47,327 nucleotides of DNA, from assembly GCA_022510445.1 (NCBI GenBank), contig JAFLTN010000004.1, forward strand, positions 1-47,327, given 5' to 3'. Position 1 is the stretch's first letter. Each line of letters begins with the position of its first letter. This DNA comes from Muribaculaceae bacterium. GTDB taxonomy: Bacteria > Bacteroidota > Bacteroidia > Bacteroidales > Muribaculaceae. Position numbers and translations under genes: made by a program. Below, in pieces: positions 1 through 10,062 of the stretch. A model generated the notes under the pieces. That model did no database searches, had not been told where the DNA came from, and saw only the letters and a list, made by a program, of their open reading frames with translations.

Positions 1-2069
1 GAGAGGTCACAATAATGGCTGCCTCCAATAATGGTAAAATGGCCACGGCCAAGGTGACAGTGAAACCGGCGGGAGAAATCATAGAGGTTGAGAATATCAG
101 GCTCAGCGCCCAAGATCTAACATTGATGGCAGGTACCACCAGTTTGCTGAAAGCTACCGTTGAACCGGAGGATGCCACAAACATCAATCTGGCATGGAGC
201 GTTGCTGATGCAACCATAGCATCCGTATCTTCTGACGGAACGGTAACAGCTATTAAGGAAGGCCGGACAACCGTGACGGTAACCTGCGGTGATGTATCGG
301 CAACCTGTCAGGTAACGGTTAAAGAAGATTCCGAAATAACTGTCATACCGGGCGAGGGTACAAATCCGGGTGACGATGACGACTCTCCGGCTGACAATAC
401 TGAGAACGGTGGTTCTCTCTCAGGAAAGGACCTCACTATCCGTGTAGGACAAACTGCATCGGTGGATCTTGTCCTTCCGGAAGGTCTTAGCGAGATGCCT
501 CAATTTGACTGGAATCTTGCACCAGGCGGAGCAGACTACGTTTCAATGACGACATCAACCTCTACACTATCCGCTTCATTCACAGGTCTCAAAGAGGGAC
601 AGACTTCATATAACGTCTTACTGAAAGGCAATGCAAAAGTTTTGGTGACAGGAAAGGTGACTGTAATAGCCGAACATCCGATGACTTCACTCTCCCTGGA
701 TCCGGCCCAGATATCAATGCCGCTCAATTCTGATCCTGTTCAGATCAAGGCTGTCTGTACTCCGGAAAATGCTTCAAACCTAACATTGACCTGGTCAAGC
801 AGTAATCCCGGTGTGGCTACTGTTTCCGATAACGGTATCGTGACTCCGGTTGCTGTCGGCCAGACTACAATCACAGCAACCACAACAGACGGAAGCATGC
901 TGAGCGCTTCAAGCGAGGTGACAGTATTTGAAGAACAGCATTATGCTCCCATAGAGGTTACACTTTCAGAGCAGAACATGATTGTAAGGGATGGTGACGA
1001 GATCAATATGTGGGCTATCGCAACCGGCGGTTATGAAAACGGCTGGAAGTTCATCTGGACTTCCGGTGAAAATCCGACAGAAATTCTTTCTGAGGAAAAT
1101 CATATAACGATAAAAGCCCAAAACAGCAATATTGAACCATTGACGGTGATCTACAATCTGTCGATACTAAACAAAGATGACAGAGAAATTCTTTATGAGG
1201 AAACTTTTGATTATGCAATAGAGATCTGGAGCAACCCTGTTCTTCCGGGAGAACCGGGCTATGAAGGTGAAGAGGGTTCAACAGGTGTCAATGTCTCTGA
1301 AACTTCTGTTCGAGAAGGAAATCTGCTAACTCTTAATGCTGATGAACCGATAGGCGGTTACAATTTCTACTGGACCTATAACTGGACTTTTGAAAATGCC
1401 GAAATAGGTGAAGATGAGGAAATAACCCTTGTTGCAGGTAAAGAATCCGGATGGACAGGCAAAGAGAAATCTATAAATGAATGTGTTTATAATGTAAAAT
1501 TGACCAACTATGGACCGAACGGAGAACTTTGGACGGAAGCATTACTCAGTTCACCGATAGTGAAGGTTTATAACCGTCCGGTTACGCCTGCCCAACTCCT
1601 AAGAAAGGGAGACGGAACAAGTTGCACATTCATTGTGATCATTGATCTCCTTTATGACGAACTCACTGATTTGGGTTATGAGTTTGTTTACGGATATACA
1701 GATGCAACGGGAGAAGACCATATCCTGGCAACAACGCCTTTAAGATATTGCCATACCACTGAAAAAATCTATAATGATCCTTCCAATACATTCTGGGCGT
1801 ATGCAATTTGGTCATATGAAGACGGCTCCGCTGTTAGCAGCGGTCTCAGATATCTTGACGGAAGTGAAGATCCTTACTTCGATGCTTCAGTGTTCGACGG
1901 ATCTTACAATTCAAGAAGTCAGGAGACCGAAGGCAAGGATGTGACAGCCATCTACACGCTCGACGGACATTATGTAGGGAATGACACTTCACGTCTGGTA
2001 CCCGGCATTTATCTGATCAATAAAATGGAAGGAAATAAGATAGTATCTAAAAAATTCGTTAAAAGATGA
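1..2069 (+). CDS. BIG2 (bacterial Ig-like) repeat surface protein, 5' end truncated by window, with T9SS-like C-terminal sorting tail
   Basis: Frame of the 15..2069 ORF stays open to base 1 (EVTIMAASNNGKMATAKVTV reads as the end of a BIG2 repeat). Further BIG2-like repeats (LTLMAGTTSLLKATVEPEDATNINLAWSVAD...; ISMPLNSDPVQIKAVCTPENASNLTLTWSSSNPGVATVSDNGIVT). C-terminus VTAIYTLDGHYV...LVPGIYLINKMEGNKIVSKKFVKR resembles a type A Por secretion tail. Confidence 0.8.
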   Translation, partial: EVTIMAASNNGKMATAKVTVKPAGEIIEVENIRLSAQDLTLMAGTTSLLKATVEPEDATNINLAWSVADATIASVSSDGTVTAIKEGRTTVTVTCGDVSATCQVTVKEDSEITVIPGEGTNPGDDDDSPADNTENGGSLSGKDLTIRVGQTASVDLVLPEGLSEMPQFDWNLAPGGADYVSMTTSTSTLSASFTGLKEGQTSYNVLLKGNAKVLVTGKVTVIAEHPMTSLSLDPAQISMPLNSDPVQIKAVCTPENASNLTLTWSSSNPGVATVSDNGIVTPVAVGQTTITATTTDGSMLSASSEVTVFEEQHYAPIEVTLSEQNMIVRDGDEINMWAIATGGYENGWKFIWTSGENPTEILSEENHITIKAQNSNIEPLTVIYNLSILNKDDREILYEETFDYAIEIWSNPVLPGEPGYEGEEGSTGVNVSETSVREGNLLTLNADEPIGGYNFYWTYNWTFENAEIGEDEEITLVAGKESGWTGKEKSINECVYNVKLTNYGPNGELWTEALLSSPIVKVYNRPVTPAQLLRKGDGTSCTFIVIIDLLYDELTDLGYEFVYGYTDATGEDHILATTPLRYCHTTEKIYNDPSNTFWAYAIWSYEDGSAVSSGLRYLDGSEDPYFDASVFDGSYNSRSQETEGKDVTAIYTLDGHYVGNDTSRLVPGIYLINKMEGNKIVSKKFVKR

Positions 2070-2962
2070 AAAATAAGATATTGATATTTTCTTTGGCATC
2101 GGTTTCTTATCTGGCTTCCGGTTTCTCAGCCGGCGCACAACGTTTTGAAATCAAGCCTCACGCAACAATAGGACTCGGGAAAGGAGTCGATCTTGAATCG
2201 ACTCTTCCTATGGTTTCTGAAAAAGGTGTTTCAAATGAATTCGGAGTTGATTTCGGGTACACCTTCTGGGAATCGGGCGCCAATAGCCTCAATGTGAATA
2301 TAGGACTGGGTTACCGGACTTCATCCTTGAAGTTCCGGGCCCAGGATATGAAATATAGATATTCGGCACCTCCATCTGCGGATATGGACGGCGACACATA
2401 TATCAGATATTACGATGTCAATGATCTTGAGCAAAAGATTGGCACAGGTCATTTCAATATACCGTTATATTTGGGATATGAATACCGTATCAATGACTGG
2501 TTCAATGTTTATGCCGACCTCGGTTTTAATTTCGGGATAAAATGTAAGGCTACCTTAAATCACATATCCGGAAGTATTGACACATATGGTATTTATCCTC
2601 AGTATGGAGATAATTTCGAAATTAAGGATCCTTTCATGAACGGTTTCGGAGAGCATGCCCTTTCAAGCTCAATGAAAGGGAAAATCTCTGCAAACAGTTT
2701 CATGCCATCTTTTTTAGTGGGAGCCGGAGTGGAAACAAAAATTTGGGGACCATTATGGTTTATGTTAGGATTCAGATATGACTGTGGTTTCAATAATATG
2801 TTCAAAAACCTAATAGAGGGCACAACACCTTTCACAGCATCAACTGCACCCGTCACCTATACTGTGAAGGATGGGGAGAGAGTGACGCCGATATCGGATT
2901 ATTTGAACAAGAGCCGGCTTTCAGTATTTTCACTGAATTTCGGATTTAGTGTGAAATTCTGA
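2066..2962 (+). CDS. Outer-membrane beta-barrel protein
   Basis: Signal peptide MKNKILIFSLASVSYLASGFSAGAQ, alternating aromatic/hydrophobic strands, C-terminal LSVFSLNFGFSVKF ending in F; ATGA overlap with upstream gene. Confidence 0.75.
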   Translation: MKNKILIFSLASVSYLASGFSAGAQRFEIKPHATIGLGKGVDLESTLPMVSEKGVSNEFGVDFGYTFWESGANSLNVNIGLGYRTSSLKFRAQDMKYRYSAPPSADMDGDTYIRYYDVNDLEQKIGTGHFNIPLYLGYEYRINDWFNVYADLGFNFGIKCKATLNHISGSIDTYGIYPQYGDNFEIKDPFMNGFGEHALSSSMKGKISANSFMPSFLVGAGVETKIWGPLWFMLGFRYDCGFNNMFKNLIEGTTPFTASTAPVTYTVKDGERVTPISDYLNKSRLSVFSLNFGFSVKF

Positions 2963-2977
2963 GATACGTGACTGGGA

Positions 2978-3030
2978 ATAAAACGGAACGGACTGAGATT
3001 CATCGTCTGGAGAATTTCAGGCCGTTTTAT
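2978..3030. terminator. Possible terminator between convergent genes
   Basis: Inverted repeat ATAAAACGG (2978-2986) / CCGTTTTAT (3022-3030) between convergent genes; loop is long. Confidence 0.35.
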
Positions 3031-3043
3031 ATTTTGGAATTTT

Positions 3044-3940
3044 TCAGCGGCTCCATAGGAGCTTTTCCCGGAGAATGGAGGCAAAACCTTCATTTTTCTT
3101 TCGTATCAATAAGACTGAAAATGGCGACTTGCATATCCGGAATTCTCCGGATGCCGGCAAACCTACCGAACGGTCGTCAACCGATAAAATAAATTTGCCC
3201 GAACGGCTTTCAGGTCTTAACACCAGTAAAGCATCCGACCCAACAACAAGGGGTCGCAAAGTGAGACGGTGAGGTGCCACAGGACAGATGCAGACACAAT
3301 CTATAGTGGGCTCCATTAACGGTCCTCCGGCCGAAAGACTATAGGCTGTACTTCCTGTAGGAGTTGATATTATAAGTCCGTCGCCCTTGTAATCTGCCAG
3401 AAAACTTCCGTTGATATCGGTTCTTACGGAAATCATTGAAGAGCCATCCCTGAGAAATGTGATTTCATTCAGAGCATAAGGCCACATATCTTCGGGAAGA
3501 CCCTCACCTTCCACTTTCAGGAGCATTCTCTTCTCGACTGTGATGTTTCCCTTACACACTTCTCCTATCATCTCCTCAACTCCGGAGAGTCGGCAACAGG
3601 AGAGAAATCCGAGATGACCCGTATTAACTCCCAAAATAGGAATCTCACGATCACCGATCCACCGGGCCGCCCTGAGGAATGTGCCGTCACCTCCTATACT
3701 CATGACAAGGGAGACCGAAGGTGGTAATTTCTCTACAGGGACCGAAACACCCATATCAACTCCGTTAGATTCCAGATATTCTGCGAACCGGCTCTGAATA
3801 TAGATTCTGAAACCAGTCTTATTCAGAAACGAAAAAACAGCAGGAAGGTCGGGCAATGATTCCGACTGACTTCTGCTGCCGTAGATAGCTATCCGATTGG
3901 CGATGCCCTCATCCATAATTTTGAGACCCTGTCTAAACAT
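3044..3940 (-). CDS. nadK: NAD kinase
   Basis: SIGGDGTFLRAARWIGDREIPILGVNTGHLGFLS and GDGLIISTPTGSTAYSLSAGGPL are characteristic NAD kinase motifs. Confidence 0.93.
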   Translation of the reverse strand: MFRQGLKIMDEGIANRIAIYGSRSQSESLPDLPAVFSFLNKTGFRIYIQSRFAEYLESNGVDMGVSVPVEKLPPSVSLVMSIGGDGTFLRAARWIGDREIPILGVNTGHLGFLSCCRLSGVEEMIGEVCKGNITVEKRMLLKVEGEGLPEDMWPYALNEITFLRDGSSMISVRTDINGSFLADYKGDGLIISTPTGSTAYSLSAGGPLMEPTIDCVCICPVAPHRLTLRPLVVGSDALLVLRPESRSGKFILSVDDRSVGLPASGEFRICKSPFSVLLIRKKNEGFASILREKLLWSR

Positions 3941-4442
3941 TCATAAGAGCCTGCAGAGAGAGCAGACGTTCTGCAGCTATCTGTGATTCCAGTATATCGG
4001 ATCCAGAGGCATGAGCCTCGATGACGTGAAAATCATATCTTTCAAGACTTCTTATAGCGGCCGAAGGATCCGAATGACGCACACGCAAAGTTACCTTTAT
4101 CCTCCCCTCTTCTCCCGGAGAAGACAAAAGATCCACAAGATGAGCGTCGCTGTCTTCAACTGCATGAGCCAGGACACTCGCACTATAATCTTCCGGCTGA
4201 CATTCCACTGTTATAACGCTGCAATCATCGCGACTGGCAATCATGGATCCGATCCCCTCCAACAAAGAGGTCTGATCAATAATTCCCAAAGGGTTACCGT
4301 CTTCTGTGACACCCAATTCACGCATCGGAGTGTCAAGAAGGCGAGGAATGATTTCAAGAACCGGCATATCCGATTCCACAGTGGCAACCGGATGACATTC
4401 CTCAATTGTCTTTCCTAATGATAATATATCTTTTGCTGTCAT
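3933..4442 (-). CDS. CBS domain-containing protein
   Basis: Paired CBS-like N-terminal half (ATVESDMPVLEIIPRLLDTPMRELGVTEDGNPLGIIDQTSLLE), possible ACT-like C-terminal half; overlaps nadK start by 8 bp. Confidence 0.75.
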   Translation of the reverse strand: MTAKDILSLGKTIEECHPVATVESDMPVLEIIPRLLDTPMRELGVTEDGNPLGIIDQTSLLEGIGSMIASRDDCSVITVECQPEDYSASVLAHAVEDSDAHLVDLLSSPGEEGRIKVTLRVRHSDPSAAIRSLERYDFHVIEAHASGSDILESQIAAERLLSLQALMNV

Positions 4443-4490
4443 TTCACTATTTTAACAACCCCAACCTCCCATAGTTTAACGGTTTTTAGC

Positions 4491-4498
4491 TATTTTTG
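4491..4498 (+). promoter_or_regulatory. Bacteroidota -7 promoter element (TATTTTTG) upstream of pdxJ
   Basis: Matches TAnnTTTG in the divergent intergenic region between the CBS gene and pdxJ. Confidence 0.4.
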
Positions 4499-4593
4499 CA
4501 CTAATATATAACAGCTTCCGTTAAATTATAAACATCAAGGGAATTGCTTTAATATTCAAAATTACAAATTTTGTGCCGAAAAATATAGGAGAG

Positions 4594-5307
4594 ATGACAA
4601 GATTAAGTGTTAATATAAATAAAGTGGCCACTTTGCGCAACGCACGTGGTGAAAACAACCCCGATGTAGTCAAATTCGCAATTGACTGTGAAGCCTATGG
4701 AGCACAGGGGATTACAGTTCATCCAAGGCCCGACCGACGCCATATTACCCCCGAGGATGTATATGACCTAAAAAAAGTTGTCACCACAGAATTCAATATT
4801 GAGGGTTATCCTTCGGAAGAGTTTATGAAGATGGTGCTGGATGTCAGGCCTGACCAAGTGACACTTGTGCCTGACTCACCGACCGACAAAACTTCAAACG
4901 TGGGCTGGGACACTGCTTCCAACATTACTTTCCTCTCCGACATCTGCGGCAGTCTGAAAGAGGCCGGTATCAGAAGTTCAATTTTTGTAAACCCCTCCCC
5001 CATCATGGTGAGCAAGGCTGCCGAAGTGGGAGCTGATAGGGTAGAGCTTTACACAAAACCTTATGCCGACCTTTACGAAAAAGACCGAGAATTTGCGATA
5101 GCCCCATTTATAGAAGCTGCTACTGTGGCACGGGATGCCGGACTCGGACTTAATGCCGGACATGACCTGAATCTGAGAAACCTCAGCTATTTCAAGTCAA
5201 TGATTCCATGTCTTGATGAAGTTAGCATAGGGCATGCCCTCATATCCGACGCTTTATATTACGGCATCAGGGAAACAATACGAAAATATCTTGACTGCCT
5301 CCGATGA
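4594..5307 (+). CDS. pdxJ: Pyridoxine 5'-phosphate synthase
   Basis: MTRLSVNINKVATLRNARGENNPDV, GITVHPRPDRRHI, GLGLNAGHDLNLRN are PdxJ motifs; start moved from 4573 (GTG) to ATG 4594, preceded by AGGAG. Confidence 0.94.
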   Translation: MTRLSVNINKVATLRNARGENNPDVVKFAIDCEAYGAQGITVHPRPDRRHITPEDVYDLKKVVTTEFNIEGYPSEEFMKMVLDVRPDQVTLVPDSPTDKTSNVGWDTASNITFLSDICGSLKEAGIRSSIFVNPSPIMVSKAAEVGADRVELYTKPYADLYEKDREFAIAPFIEAATVARDAGLGLNAGHDLNLRNLSYFKSMIPCLDEVSIGHALISDALYYGIRETIRKYLDCLR

Positions 5308-5930
5308 ACGATTCATTTACATTTTGGGAAGCCATTGAAAGCGGAGTCTATATCATCATTCCGCTGACCTTTCTTCTGATAGTATCCTTATGGATATGGT
5401 GCAAAAGAACTTCAGTTGTGATAAAGGAGCAGAAGCAGCCTGCCATCCTGATGCAGAAAATCAGGGATTATGTTATTGAAGGTGATCTGGAAAACGCCAC
5501 CGGACTTTGCAGGAGCTCAGATTCTTCAGCGGCTCTGATTTTAAGAAGAGGAGTAAGCCGGATTGGATATCCTATTTCTGAAGTGGCTGACTCCATGTCA
5601 GAAATAACAGCGGTGGAGGATGTAAAGCTCGAAAGAGGTCTGGAATGGTTAAAGGCCATCGCCGTCATTGCCCCTCTCCTCGGAGCAATTGGCACCTTGA
5701 CTGGAATAACCGTCGCTTTCCATAACGTAACTACCGGTCCCGACGGTTTCGACAACGCGATTCTCTGTGAACTGTTAAGTCCCACCTTTATCACTGTGGC
5801 AGCAGGTCTGGGAGTGGGAATAATATCACTCGTGGCTCTTACCTCCCTTGAGGGAGTGGTGAAGAAAACTCAAAACCGACTCTCTTCCCTATGCGTGGAA
5901 TTCCTTGACCTCCTGAACGAACCCTCCTGA
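5304..5930 (+). CDS. MotA/TolQ/ExbB-family proton channel protein
   Basis: Three predicted TM segments and APLLGAIGTLTGITVAF motif; ATGA overlap with pdxJ. Confidence 0.85.
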   Translation: MNDSFTFWEAIESGVYIIIPLTFLLIVSLWIWCKRTSVVIKEQKQPAILMQKIRDYVIEGDLENATGLCRSSDSSAALILRRGVSRIGYPISEVADSMSEITAVEDVKLERGLEWLKAIAVIAPLLGAIGTLTGITVAFHNVTTGPDGFDNAILCELLSPTFITVAAGLGVGIISLVALTSLEGVVKKTQNRLSSLCVEFLDLLNEPS

Positions 5931-5948
5931 AGCTACAAAAAAATTCGT

Positions 5949-5956
5949 TAACTTTG
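5949..5956 (+). promoter_or_regulatory. Bacteroidota -7 promoter element (TAACTTTG)
   Basis: TAnnTTTG match 54 bp upstream of ATG 6010. Confidence 0.45.
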
Positions 5957-6009
5957 CACTTTGCCGACAACCGGCAAAAGAACTAACCGAGATTAAGATT
6001 TTCTCAGAA

Positions 6010-9000
6010 ATGCTGACAAAGAAATATAAACTTATTAACAATTTAGGAGGGTGGTTTGTGTTTATAATCGCCCTGATAACCTATTGGTTGACCTTAGAAC
6101 CGACCGCTTCCTACTGGGACTGCGGCGAATTCATAATCCAGGCAGACAAACTTGAAGTAGGTCACCCGCCGGGCAATCCCATCTTCATGCTTACAGCACG
6201 TTTCTTTGCTAATTTTGCAACAGATGCGGGAAGTATTTCTGTGATGGTAAACGCAATGAGCGGACTGCTTAGCGCCCTTACCATTCTTCTGCTTTTCTGG
6301 ACCATCACCCACCTTGTGAGGCGTCTTGTAGTGAGAGACAGCCAGAGAAAAGAGATAACCCTTCAGCAATACCTGGCGATTATGGGAAGCGGCCTCGTGG
6401 GTTCGCTCGCCTATTGCTGGAGCGACACTTTCTGGTTTTCTGCGGTGGAAGGTGAGGTTTACGCTTTCTCCTCTTTCTGCACAGCCCTTGTGTTCTGGCT
6501 AATACTTAAATGGGAAGATCATGCCGATTCCCCTCATTCCGACCGTTATCTTATATTGATCGCCTATATTATCGGAGTGAGCGTGGCCGTTCACCTTCTC
6601 AACCTCCTCTGTATTCCGGCGATAGTGCTTGTTTTCGCTTATCGCAAATGGAAAGACATGACACTGGTGAAATCGCTTGTCACGCTTGTGGTAGGATTCG
6701 TCATAATCGCTCTTGTTCTTTTCGGCCTTGTGCCCGGATTTATCAAGGTTGCCCAACAATTCGAGCTTCTCTTTGTCAACGGTTTCCATCTGAGCTATAA
6801 CAGCGGTGCCATTTTCTATGCGTTACTGACTGCCGGAATCTTTATCTGGACACTTTCGGAGCTCTATCGTCAGAAAAGCGGTCTGTGGATAAGGATATCA
6901 TTCCTCCTTTCGCTCGCAATATCCGGAATATTCTTCTTCGGAGACACATTTGTGATCGGATGGTTCCTTTTAGCGTTCGTGGCCTTCCTCCTCTTTTCCA
7001 AATATGGAAGGAATCTTTCAGTGAGGGTCCTTTCAGTCATAATGTGGAGCATTGCAGTTATCTTCACCGGATATTCAAGCTATGCCCTTATCCTGATCCG
7101 TTCGAGCGCCGACACACCTATGAACCAGAACTCGCCTGACAATGTGTTTGACCTTGCCACTTACCTTAACCGCGAGCAATACGGAGAAAACCCTCTGATC
7201 TACGGGGAAACTCTCTATTCATCACCGATGAAGCAGAGCTATTTCACTGCCAGGGATACAGTAGGATATATGGAAGACGGCACAGCCGTAACTCTGGCGA
7301 CTCCGTATTATAATTCGGTAATCGACAAGGGTAAACCTCAGTATGCAAAAGGTGTGGAAGGAGCATTGCCTGTTTCTGAATACGGATTCCTTTCCGAAGA
7401 TGAAAATAGGGATAATGCAGCCCAATCCCAACGCGGAGGAGATTATTATGTAAAGAAAGACTACAAACCGGAACCCAAGCTGAATCCTGAACTGAACATG
7501 CTGTTCCCGAGAATCTACAGCAGGATGCACCGTGACGCCTATAAGCAATGGGTAAGACTTGACACAACTCCGGGAAGTCTTGTGGCCATACATGCGATTG
7601 ATCAGAATACCGGCGAACAGATTCCCGAATACGACACTCAGAAAGAACCGACATTTAATCAGTTTACAGGCAGGTACATGTATCCTGAGAAATATGTATT
7701 CAAGCCCTCATTCAGACAAAATCTTGAATACTTCTTCAATTATCAGCTAAACCACATGTATCTGCGTTATTTCATGTGGAACTTTGCCGGTAGACAGAAC
7801 GACATCAACAACCAGCAGGGAGAGCTTGATGCCGGCAACTGGATTTCCGGAATCCCATTTATCGACAACACCCGACTCGGAGACCAGAACCTACTGCCTG
7901 ACGACTTAGGCAAGAATAATGCCGGGCATAATGTTTATTTCATGTTGCCGCTGATTCTCGGCATCATCGGTCTCATCTGGCAATCATTTGCCGGAAAACG
8001 TGGAATCGAACAGTTCTGGGTGGTCTTTTTCCTTTTCTTCATGACAGGAATAGCCATCGTGCTATATCTTAACCAACCGCCCAACCAACCGAGAGAACGT
8101 GACTATGCCTTCGCCGGATCATTCTATGCCTATGCCATCTGGATAGGCATGGGAGTGGCTGCCCTTTGGAGGATATTCATGTATGTGACAGGAAATTTCA
8201 TACTCAAAAATAAAGAAGTCAAAGTCCTGAATCACGGCTTCCCGACCGATTCCGAGGAAGGAAAGGAACTTGAGAAAAAGATTGAAGAAACTGAGGCAAT
8301 AAATCCCCCGGCCGACAATGAGGAACCGGAGCAACTCGACACAATCATCAACGAGCCCGAGAAATTATGGTCAGTTTCACGCATATGTGCAGTCGTGGCA
8401 TGTCTCCTCGGGATTATCGTACCGATACAGATGGTGAGCCAGACTTGGGACGACCATGACCGTTCGGGACGATATGCGGCACGTGATTTTGCAATCAATT
8501 ATCTTGAAAGTCTGGAGCCAAATGCAATAGTTTTCTGCAACGGTGACAACGACACCTTCCCGCTGTGGTATGCGCAGGAAGTAGAGGGAGTTCGTCCCGA
8601 TGTAAAAATAATAAACCTGAGCTATCTCAACTCCGATTGGTATGCAAATCAGGCAAGAAGCCAAAGCTATGAGGCTGCACCGATCGATATGACGGCCACG
8701 CCGGCAGACTATGCTTTCGGCAAATCCGACGTAGCGGTGCTCGGAAGAGAAACAGCTCCGGCTGATCTGCTGTCAAGTCTCAAGCTATATTATCAGGGCT
8801 ACGGCAAGGAATATAACGGCTACCCGGCCTTCCCGAGTGCTGTCGTGACTATTCCGGTGGATAAGAAAGCTGTTATTGAACGAGGGCTCGTTTCTCCGAA
8901 AGACACCGCTGATATTGTCGACAAGATAGTTATCAATCTTCGGAACACAGCCTCATTCATGTCGAAAGGCTATCTCAGCCTCGGCGAGATCCTGATGCTC

Positions 9001-10050
9001 GATATCGTTGCAACTAATGCAGCAAACGGCTGGCCAAGACCAATATATTGGGTAACTACAGTAGGCGATGATTACCATTTAGGCCTAACCCCATATCTGA
9101 GGTCGACCGGAATGGCCCATCAATTGGTGCCTACCATGCAGGATGGTTTGCCTGCAAGGACCGACCGTGCTTACGATGTTGTCACTAAGAAATATCGTTG
9201 GGGAGGTGCCGACTTCACTGAAGGGAAAGCTCCCTATTTCGATGAGACAGCCCGAAGAATGTTGCTGACAACAAGGTCTTCAATGCTTGATGTGGTCTCT
9301 GAACTCATCTATGACGGCGACAGATCGTCAAATCCCGATGAAAGAACCGATTATTACAAAAAGGCACTTGAAGTGGCTGATCTTATCGAAACAAAACTTG
9401 ACGAACGCACTGCCCCCTACGGGCTTAGCATAGCCGCAACCTTAGGTGAGGCCTACTGCGAACTTGGCGAACCTTCAAGACTTGATGACAAGAAACTCAC
9501 AGAAAAGGGACTTGAAATTATATGGAAACTGCTTGAACGTTATACCCCATATCTTGCATATAACCGTAACATAGCATACAGTTTCGGATCTGCACCGCTT
9601 ACTCCTGAAACAAGACTTATCCCTTATCAGTTCTATCATTTCATCCAACTCTATGAAAAATTCGGAGGAAGCATTCAGAAAGTAGAGGAGCTTGTAAACA
9701 AATATGGACTGACTGTTCAGGAACTGGAAGACAACTACAATAAGGCTTACCGACAGGGTTATTCGACTGGCCCTGATGAAGCGACATTGCAGTCGTATGC
9801 CGAAGAGATTGCAAAATATTGTGAGATTGCAAATGAGCTATCCAAACTTTCGCCCGAAGAATATGCAAAACGCAGTGATGAAGAAAAATTAATAGACTCA
9901 ATGCTGAATATGGCCATCGACTATTATTCTACCCTTGACGGCCAAATGACCCAGCTTGAGAAATATGAAAATTTCAGAAAACTTGACCGCGCACGTTCAA
10001 AACGGCTTGGAGAGGAATATGAGGCTCATAATCCGGGAGCAGGCATTTAA
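6010..10050 (+). CDS. DUF2723-family large multi-pass membrane protein
   Basis: N-terminus LGGWFVFIIALITYWLTLEPTASYWDCGEFIIQADKLEVGHPPGNPIFML is the DUF2723 signature; multiple TM helices then a large soluble C-terminal region. Confidence 0.88.
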   Translation: MLTKKYKLINNLGGWFVFIIALITYWLTLEPTASYWDCGEFIIQADKLEVGHPPGNPIFMLTARFFANFATDAGSISVMVNAMSGLLSALTILLLFWTITHLVRRLVVRDSQRKEITLQQYLAIMGSGLVGSLAYCWSDTFWFSAVEGEVYAFSSFCTALVFWLILKWEDHADSPHSDRYLILIAYIIGVSVAVHLLNLLCIPAIVLVFAYRKWKDMTLVKSLVTLVVGFVIIALVLFGLVPGFIKVAQQFELLFVNGFHLSYNSGAIFYALLTAGIFIWTLSELYRQKSGLWIRISFLLSLAISGIFFFGDTFVIGWFLLAFVAFLLFSKYGRNLSVRVLSVIMWSIAVIFTGYSSYALILIRSSADTPMNQNSPDNVFDLATYLNREQYGENPLIYGETLYSSPMKQSYFTARDTVGYMEDGTAVTLATPYYNSVIDKGKPQYAKGVEGALPVSEYGFLSEDENRDNAAQSQRGGDYYVKKDYKPEPKLNPELNMLFPRIYSRMHRDAYKQWVRLDTTPGSLVAIHAIDQNTGEQIPEYDTQKEPTFNQFTGRYMYPEKYVFKPSFRQNLEYFFNYQLNHMYLRYFMWNFAGRQNDINNQQGELDAGNWISGIPFIDNTRLGDQNLLPDDLGKNNAGHNVYFMLPLILGIIGLIWQSFAGKRGIEQFWVVFFLFFMTGIAIVLYLNQPPNQPRERDYAFAGSFYAYAIWIGMGVAALWRIFMYVTGNFILKNKEVKVLNHGFPTDSEEGKELEKKIEETEAINPPADNEEPEQLDTIINEPEKLWSVSRICAVVACLLGIIVPIQMVSQTWDDHDRSGRYAARDFAINYLESLEPNAIVFCNGDNDTFPLWYAQEVEGVRPDVKIINLSYLNSDWYANQARSQSYEAAPIDMTATPADYAFGKSDVAVLGRETAPADLLSSLKLYYQGYGKEYNGYPAFPSAVVTIPVDKKAVIERGLVSPKDTADIVDKIVINLRNTASFMSKGYLSLGEILMLDIVATNAANGWPRPIYWVTTVGDDYHLGLTPYLRSTGMAHQLVPTMQDGLPARTDRAYDVVTKKYRWGGADFTEGKAPYFDETARRMLLTTRSSMLDVVSELIYDGDRSSNPDERTDYYKKALEVADLIETKLDERTAPYGLSIAATLGEAYCELGEPSRLDDKKLTEKGLEIIWKLLERYTPYLAYNRNIAYSFGSAPLTPETRLIPYQFYHFIQLYEKFGGSIQKVEELVNKYGLTVQELEDNYNKAYRQGYSTGPDEATLQSYAEEIAKYCEIANELSKLSPEEYAKRSDEEKLIDSMLNMAIDYYSTLDGQMTQLEKYENFRKLDRARSKRLGEEYEAHNPGAGI

Positions 10051-10062
10051 CCTCAGAAGATA

